A DNA stretch of 64,000 bases from Actinomycetospora lemnae (GTDB lineage Bacteria > Actinomycetota > Actinomycetes > Mycobacteriales > Pseudonocardiaceae). Where the stretch lies: NCBI RefSeq assembly GCF_028737315.1, contig NZ_JAQZAO010000011.1:100173-164172 (forward strand). Direction: 5' to 3'. Within the stretch, counting starts at the first letter, position 1. Every line of letters begins with the position of its first letter. The notes beneath the pieces are model-generated. The model was not told the DNA's origin and did not search any database. It was given only the letters and a program-made list of their open reading frames with translations. The translations under genes and the position numbers were made by a program. Shown in pieces: positions 60,501 to 64,000 of the stretch.

Positions 60501-61507
60501 GCGGACCGGCGCACCACGAGCGTCGCGGGCAGGAGGCGCTGCGGCGTGTCCTGCTGCGTGCCCTGGTCCCTGTCGTCGCGCCGGGCGCGGACCACCCCGT
60601 CGAGCACCTCGACCAGCGTGCGCCCGAGCTCGTACTTGTCGGTGTGCACCGTGGTCAGGGGCGGGTCGAGGTCCGCGGCGAGGGTGAGGTCGTCGTAACC
60701 GACGACGGCGCCGTCGTCCGGCACCCGGCGACCCCGCTCGCGCAGGGCGCGGATCGCGCCGACGGCCATGAGGTCGTTGAACGCGAAGAGCGCGGTGACG
60801 TCGGGGTGCTCGCGCAGCAGCTCGGCGGCCGCCGCCGCGCCCCCGGTGATCGTCGGCGGGCCCGTGACGACCGGCGCGCCCGGGGCCGCGGCCGCGGTGA
60901 AGGCGTGGCGCCGGACGTGGTCGACGCCGACGGCGCCGTCGAGCATCCCGAGCCGCCGGTGCCCGCGCGCGTGCAGGTGCTCGACGGCGAGGCGGGTGCC
61001 GGTGGCGAAGTCCGAGGACACGGCGGCGACGGTCGGCGCGGGTGCCCGCCGGTCGGCGACGACCAGCGGCACGCGCCGGTGCAACCCCACCAGCTCCTCG
61101 TCGCCGAGCGCCTCGAAGAAGCCGATGACGCCCTCGGCGCCCCGCTCGACGATCTCCCGGGCCGCCGCCGACTCGCGCCCGGCGTGCGCGTCGGTGTTGT
61201 GCACGACGACCGAGAAGCCCCGGGCCGAGGCGGCGTCGAACACCCCGCGGGCGACGGCCGGGAAGAAGGGGTTGGCGATGTCGGAGAGGATCAGCCCGAG
61301 CGTCCCCGCCCGCCGGGTGCGCATGCCGCGGGCGAACATGCTGGGGCGGTAGTCGAGCTCCTCGATGGTCGCCAGCACCCGCCGGCGGGTGGCCGTGCTG
61401 ATCTCGCCCTTGCCGTTCATCGCCCGCGACACGGTCTGGCGCGAGACGCCCGCGGCCCGGGCGACGTCGTCGATCGTCACCCGCACCGACGGCGCCGCGG
61501 TCTCCAC
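60497..61507 (-). CDS. LacI-family transcriptional regulator
   Basis: 336 residues from the GTG at 61507. The HTH is VTIDDVARAAGVSRQTVSRAMNG, followed by the periplasmic-binding-protein-like sugar sensor (GLILSDIANPFFPAVARG; ALFAFNDLMAVGAIRAL; VGYDDL). TAGGCT (61520-61515, minus) lies 7 nt before the GTG and overlaps the galK stop codon, so the gene probably has its own leaderless promoter. It lies just after galK, and galactose metabolism is the plausible target. That link is inferred from position only. Confidence 0.9.
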   Translation of the reverse strand: METAAPSVRVTIDDVARAAGVSRQTVSRAMNGKGEISTATRRRVLATIEELDYRPSMFARGMRTRRAGTLGLILSDIANPFFPAVARGVFDAASARGFSVVVHNTDAHAGRESAAAREIVERGAEGVIGFFEALGDEELVGLHRRVPLVVADRRAPAPTVAAVSSDFATGTRLAVEHLHARGHRRLGMLDGAVGVDHVRRHAFTAAAAPGAPVVTGPPTITGGAAAAAELLREHPDVTALFAFNDLMAVGAIRALRERGRRVPDDGAVVGYDDLTLAADLDPPLTTVHTDKYELGRTLVEVLDGVVRARRDDRDQGTQQDTPQRLLPATLVVRRSA

Positions 61508-61517
61508 CGTGTCGAGC

Positions 61518-62723
61518 CTAGTGCCGCGGCGCCGGCGTCCACGGCTCCCGACGCGCGCCACCGGCCGGGCGGACCGCGCGGACCACGGGCTCGGGGTGGC
61601 CGTCGTCCGCGGCGCGCCGCACGACCGCCTCGCCGATCCGCTCGGCCGCGCTCGCCGGGGCCAGCACGAGGACGCTGCCGCCGAACCCGCCCCCGACCAG
61701 CCGCGCCCCGAGCGCGCCGTGCTCCAGCGCGGCCTCGACGACCGCGTCGAGCGCCGGCACCGAGACCGCGAAGTCGTCGCGCAGCGAGGCGTGGGACGCG
61801 GTGAGCTCGGGGCCGACCTCGGCGGGCCGGCCCGCGCGCAGCAGCGCGACGACCCGGTGGACGCGGGCCTGCTCGGTGACCACGTGGCGGGCGCGCCGCA
61901 GGAGGTCGCCGTCCAGGCGCTCGAGCATCGCCGGCGTCGCGTCGCGCAGGGCCGGCACGCCGAGGGCCTCGGCGGCGGCGACGCAGGCGGCGCGGCGGTC
62001 GGCGTAGCCGCCGTCGGCGAGGTCGTGGCGCACGCGGGTGTCGACGACCAGCGTCACCAACCCGACCTCGTCGAGCCCCAGCGCCACGTCCTGCCCCTCC
62101 AGGGTGCGGCAGTCGAGCAGCAGCGCGGCGCCCTCGCGGCAGAGCAGCGACGCGGCCTGGTCCATGATCCCGACCGGGGCGCCGACGACGTCGTTCTCCG
62201 CGCGGCGCCCGGCGCGGGCGAGGGTCGGGCGGTCGAGGTCGGCCCCGCTGAGCTCGGCGACCGCGAGCGCCACCGCGCACTCCAGCGCCGCCGATGACGA
62301 CAGCCCCGACCCGAGCGGGACGTCGCCGGCGACGACGAGGTCCCACCCGTCGTCGCCCGGCAGCCCCGCCTCGCGCAGCGCCCACAGCGTCCCCAGCGCG
62401 TACGCCGACCAGCCCCGCGCGCGGGGCAGCGCGTCCAGCGTCGTCGTGACGGCCTCGTCGGGCGCCTGGGCGGAGCGCACCGTCACGGTGTCGTCGGCGC
62501 GGCGCGCGGCCGCGACCCGGCAGTGGCGGTCGATGGCGAAGGGCAGCACGTGGCCGTCGTTGTGGTCGGTGTGCTCGCCGATGAGGTTCACCCGCCCCGG
62601 CGCAGCGAACACGCCCTCCGGGTCACGCCCCACGGCCTCCCGGAACGCCGCCGCGACGTCCGGGGTGGTCAGCCTGGCGTCCACGCTGTCACCGGACGCC
62701 AGGAAATCCCCCCGCTCGCTCAT
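61518..62723 (-). CDS. galK: Galactokinase
   Basis: 401 residues. GHMP-kinase signatures: PGRVNLIGEHTDHNDGHVLPFAID (galactokinase-specific), the ATP loop DVPLGSGLSSSAALECAVA, and GGGFGGSVLVLA near the C-terminus. It phosphorylates galactose at C1. The ATG overlaps the galT stop by 4 nt (ATGA). GalE is not in the window. A LacI-type regulator follows. Confidence 0.95.
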   Translation of the reverse strand: MSERGDFLASGDSVDARLTTPDVAAAFREAVGRDPEGVFAAPGRVNLIGEHTDHNDGHVLPFAIDRHCRVAAARRADDTVTVRSAQAPDEAVTTTLDALPRARGWSAYALGTLWALREAGLPGDDGWDLVVAGDVPLGSGLSSSAALECAVALAVAELSGADLDRPTLARAGRRAENDVVGAPVGIMDQAASLLCREGAALLLDCRTLEGQDVALGLDEVGLVTLVVDTRVRHDLADGGYADRRAACVAAAEALGVPALRDATPAMLERLDGDLLRRARHVVTEQARVHRVVALLRAGRPAEVGPELTASHASLRDDFAVSVPALDAVVEAALEHGALGARLVGGGFGGSVLVLAPASAAERIGEAVVRRAADDGHPEPVVRAVRPAGGARREPWTPAPRH

Positions 62724-63706
62724 GCCGGCACCTCCACCCGCGCGCAGGCCTCGCGGAGCCGCTCGGCGGCGACCTCCGGCGCGACGTCGGTGAGGAACGC
62801 GCCGCCGAACGTCTCGGAGCCCGCGAGGTACTTGAGCTTGCCCCCGCCCCGGTGCGGCGGACAGATCTCCAGGTGCAGGTGGGCGACGTCGCGGTCGCTC
62901 CCGTCGGTGGGCGCGGCGTGGACGCCGATCAGGTAGGAGGTCTGGAAGCCGAAGAACGCGTCGTAGCCGGCCAAGACCCGGGCCAGCACGCGGGCGAGGT
63001 CGGCGCGGGCCTCGCCCGGGAGCTCGGGCAGCGACGGGACGTGCTCGCGGGTCCAGATGTCGACCTCGTACGGGAAGCGCGCCCACGGCGGCACGCCGGC
63101 GACGACGTGCTCGCCGGCCACGACCTCGCGGGGCCCGCCCGCCTCGGCCGCGACGACGTCGCAGAACACGCAGCGCCCGGTGCGGTCGTGGTGGCGCCGG
63201 CCGGCGGCGAGCTCGCGCGCCGGGCGCGGCGGGACGTCGGGATAGGCGTAGATCTGCCCGTGCGGGTGGTGCAGCGTCACGCCGACCGCCTCGCCCTTGT
63301 TCTCGAACGGGAGCACGTAGCGCACGCCGGGGTCGGCGCCGAGATCGGCGACGCGGCGCGCCCAGGTCGCGAGGAGCAGGTGCACGCGCGCCACGCCGAC
63401 GTCGGCGAGCGTGGCGTCGTGGTCGTCGGTGAACACGACGACCTCGCAGTGGCCGTAGGCCGGCTCGACGGGCACGAGGTCGGTGCCGACGATCTCCGGC
63501 TCGGGCGGGTGGGTCGACAGCGACGGGAAGCGGTTGTCGAAGACCGCGACGTCGAAGTGCTCGCGCGGGATCTCGGTGGGCTCGTGACCGGGACGGGTCG
63601 GGCACAGCGGGCAGGCCGCGGCCGAGGGCTTGTACGTCCGGTCCTGGCGATGGGTCGCGAACGTGACCCACTCGTCGTGGGTGGGGTCGTACCGGCGCTC
63701 ACTCAC
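62720..63706 (-). CDS. galT: Galactose-1-phosphate uridylyltransferase
   Basis: 328 residues. The Leloir enzyme is identified by YDPTHDEWVTFATHRQDRTYKP at the start, the zinc ligands CPLCP, VTLHHPHGQIYAYP with the HPH nucleophile, and DVAHLHLEICPP. The GTG at 63706 has GGGGGAGG upstream and overlaps a 52-codon ORF whose product looks like the N-terminal strand of Streptomyces-type GalT. So this GalT lacks that ~35-residue N-terminal part. The active site is complete. Confidence 0.93.
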   Translation of the reverse strand: MSERRYDPTHDEWVTFATHRQDRTYKPSAAACPLCPTRPGHEPTEIPREHFDVAVFDNRFPSLSTHPPEPEIVGTDLVPVEPAYGHCEVVVFTDDHDATLADVGVARVHLLLATWARRVADLGADPGVRYVLPFENKGEAVGVTLHHPHGQIYAYPDVPPRPARELAAGRRHHDRTGRCVFCDVVAAEAGGPREVVAGEHVVAGVPPWARFPYEVDIWTREHVPSLPELPGEARADLARVLARVLAGYDAFFGFQTSYLIGVHAAPTDGSDRDVAHLHLEICPPHRGGGKLKYLAGSETFGGAFLTDVAPEVAAERLREACARVEVPA

Positions 63707-63861
63707 CGGTCCTCCCCCTCCGCCCACGAGAAGAACCGGATCGTCCGGCCGTCGGGCAGCAGCTCGACCTCCTCGCGGACGTCCGCACTCGCCGCGACGT
63801 CCCCGTCGTCGTGCTCCTCCAACACCCCTCCCCTCGACGACCGATCACCACCGATAGCCAT
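63703..63861 (-). CDS. 52-residue ORF, possible detached N-terminus of GalT
   Basis: ATG at 63861; the stop TGA overlaps the galT GTG (GTGA). The product ends with REEVELLPDGRTIRFFSWAEGEDR. That resembles the N-terminal segment TRLADGRELIYYD of single-chain actinobacterial GalT proteins, as I remember them. It is either an ancestral N-terminal part encoded separately or an independent small protein. The first 25 residues are acidic and disordered. Too short for confident classification. Confidence 0.55.
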   Translation of the reverse strand: MAIGGDRSSRGGVLEEHDDGDVAASADVREEVELLPDGRTIRFFSWAEGEDR

Positions 63862-63873
63862 CTCGTGAACGGT

Positions 63874-64000
63874 TCAGAGGGGGACGCGGGGTCGGCCGCC
63901 GGGTCGGGGTCGTTGGTCGGGGTCGATCCAGGGTGGTGGGGTGAACCAGGGCAGCCCGTCGACGATGGTGACCTGCCACTGGCCGTGGTGGATGAGCCGG
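63874..64000 (-). CDS. DUF222/HNH endonuclease (13E12-like), C-terminal end (cut by window edge)
   Basis: 41 C-terminal residues are visible, ending at the TGA 63876-63874. The sequence RLIHHGQWQVTIVDGLPWF...PPPWIDPDQRPRP is the typical tail of the actinobacterial 13E12-repeat HNH proteins, where the last HNH His lies in the HH pair. These multi-copy genes are frequent in Pseudonocardiales. The catalytic part lies outside the window. Confidence 0.75.
   Translation of the reverse strand, partial: RLIHHGQWQVTIVDGLPWFTPPPWIDPDQRPRPGGRPRVPL

Noticed and set aside
1..64000. tRNA, rRNA, insertion sequences, prophage or integrase genes
   Set aside because: I looked for conserved tRNA T-arm patterns, transposase motifs and long terminal inverted repeats and found none; short tRNAs could still be missed without a covariance search.

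Overview
The window comes from a very GC-rich (about 74 %, estimated by eye) actinobacterial chromosome. GTG starts, GTGA/ATGA stop-start overlaps, a mycothiol-type arsenate reductase, an Rv2230c-Rv2229c-Rv2228c-like gene trio and the tail of a DUF222/HNH endonuclease fit the order Pseudonocardiales (Pseudonocardia or Actinomycetospora type). The genus is an inference. No insertion sequence, prophage, CRISPR array, rRNA or tRNA was recognised.

Layout. 1-5018 is an arsenic resistance locus: end of an ACR3 permease, arsC, a CoA-disulfide-reductase-like flavoprotein, an ArsO-like flavoprotein and an ArsR-ArsN fusion, with three copies of one ArsR-type dyad in the divergent promoter. 5185-5591 is rnpB (minus strand), followed by a TSUP permease and an ArsB-like permease. 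7680-15150 holds an XRE/MmyB regulator with an aldo/keto reductase, a DUF2332 protein, an MFS pump with its MerR regulator, and a histidine phosphatase / zinc-ribbon / Nif3 operon.

15551-25664 (minus) is the most unusual block. It is a tightly coupled operon: GrpE-like factor, Hsp70, a fibronectin-III-like protein with an apparent frameshift, a zinc-ribbon GTPase, a GAP1-type GTPase-associated protein, a membrane-anchored zinc-ribbon GTPase and a 31-residue membrane peptide. It resembles predicted GTPase/chaperone conflict or signalling systems and is the best candidate for an undescribed system.

25856-35873 is mostly housekeeping: LMW phosphatase, fructosamine kinase, SURF1, luciferase-like oxidoreductase, CobD, TenA, small proteins, an acetyltransferase, an MHS transporter and glucose-6-phosphate dehydrogenase. 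35981-45162 (mixed strands) contains an orphan CoxL-type molybdenum hydroxylase, NAD synthetase, PspC, a Ser/Thr kinase and a fatty-acid desaturase.

45225-52982 concerns formate. It has an NAD-dependent formate dehydrogenase of the D-2-hydroxyacid dehydrogenase type, then a three-gene molybdenum/tungsten, NAD-linked formate dehydrogenase. Its catalytic subunit has an in-frame UGA at the selenocysteine position followed by a SECIS-like hairpin with a GGUCU loop. The N-terminal iron-sulfur part of that catalytic subunit is encoded two genes downstream, so the subunit is split.

53111-64000 carries small membrane and coiled-coil proteins, DUF4383 and DUF389 proteins, a HemK-like methyltransferase, a haem-oxygenase-fold protein, a CDGSH protein, an alpha/beta hydrolase, a LacI regulator and galK-galT with a short ORF that looks like the detached N-terminus of GalT. 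The window ends in an HNH endonuclease gene.

Regulatory DNA is informative. At least eight GTG starts lie 6-8 nt after a -10-like hexamer, which suggests leaderless mRNAs. Three long intergenic hairpins share GTGAGC...GCTCAC arms.
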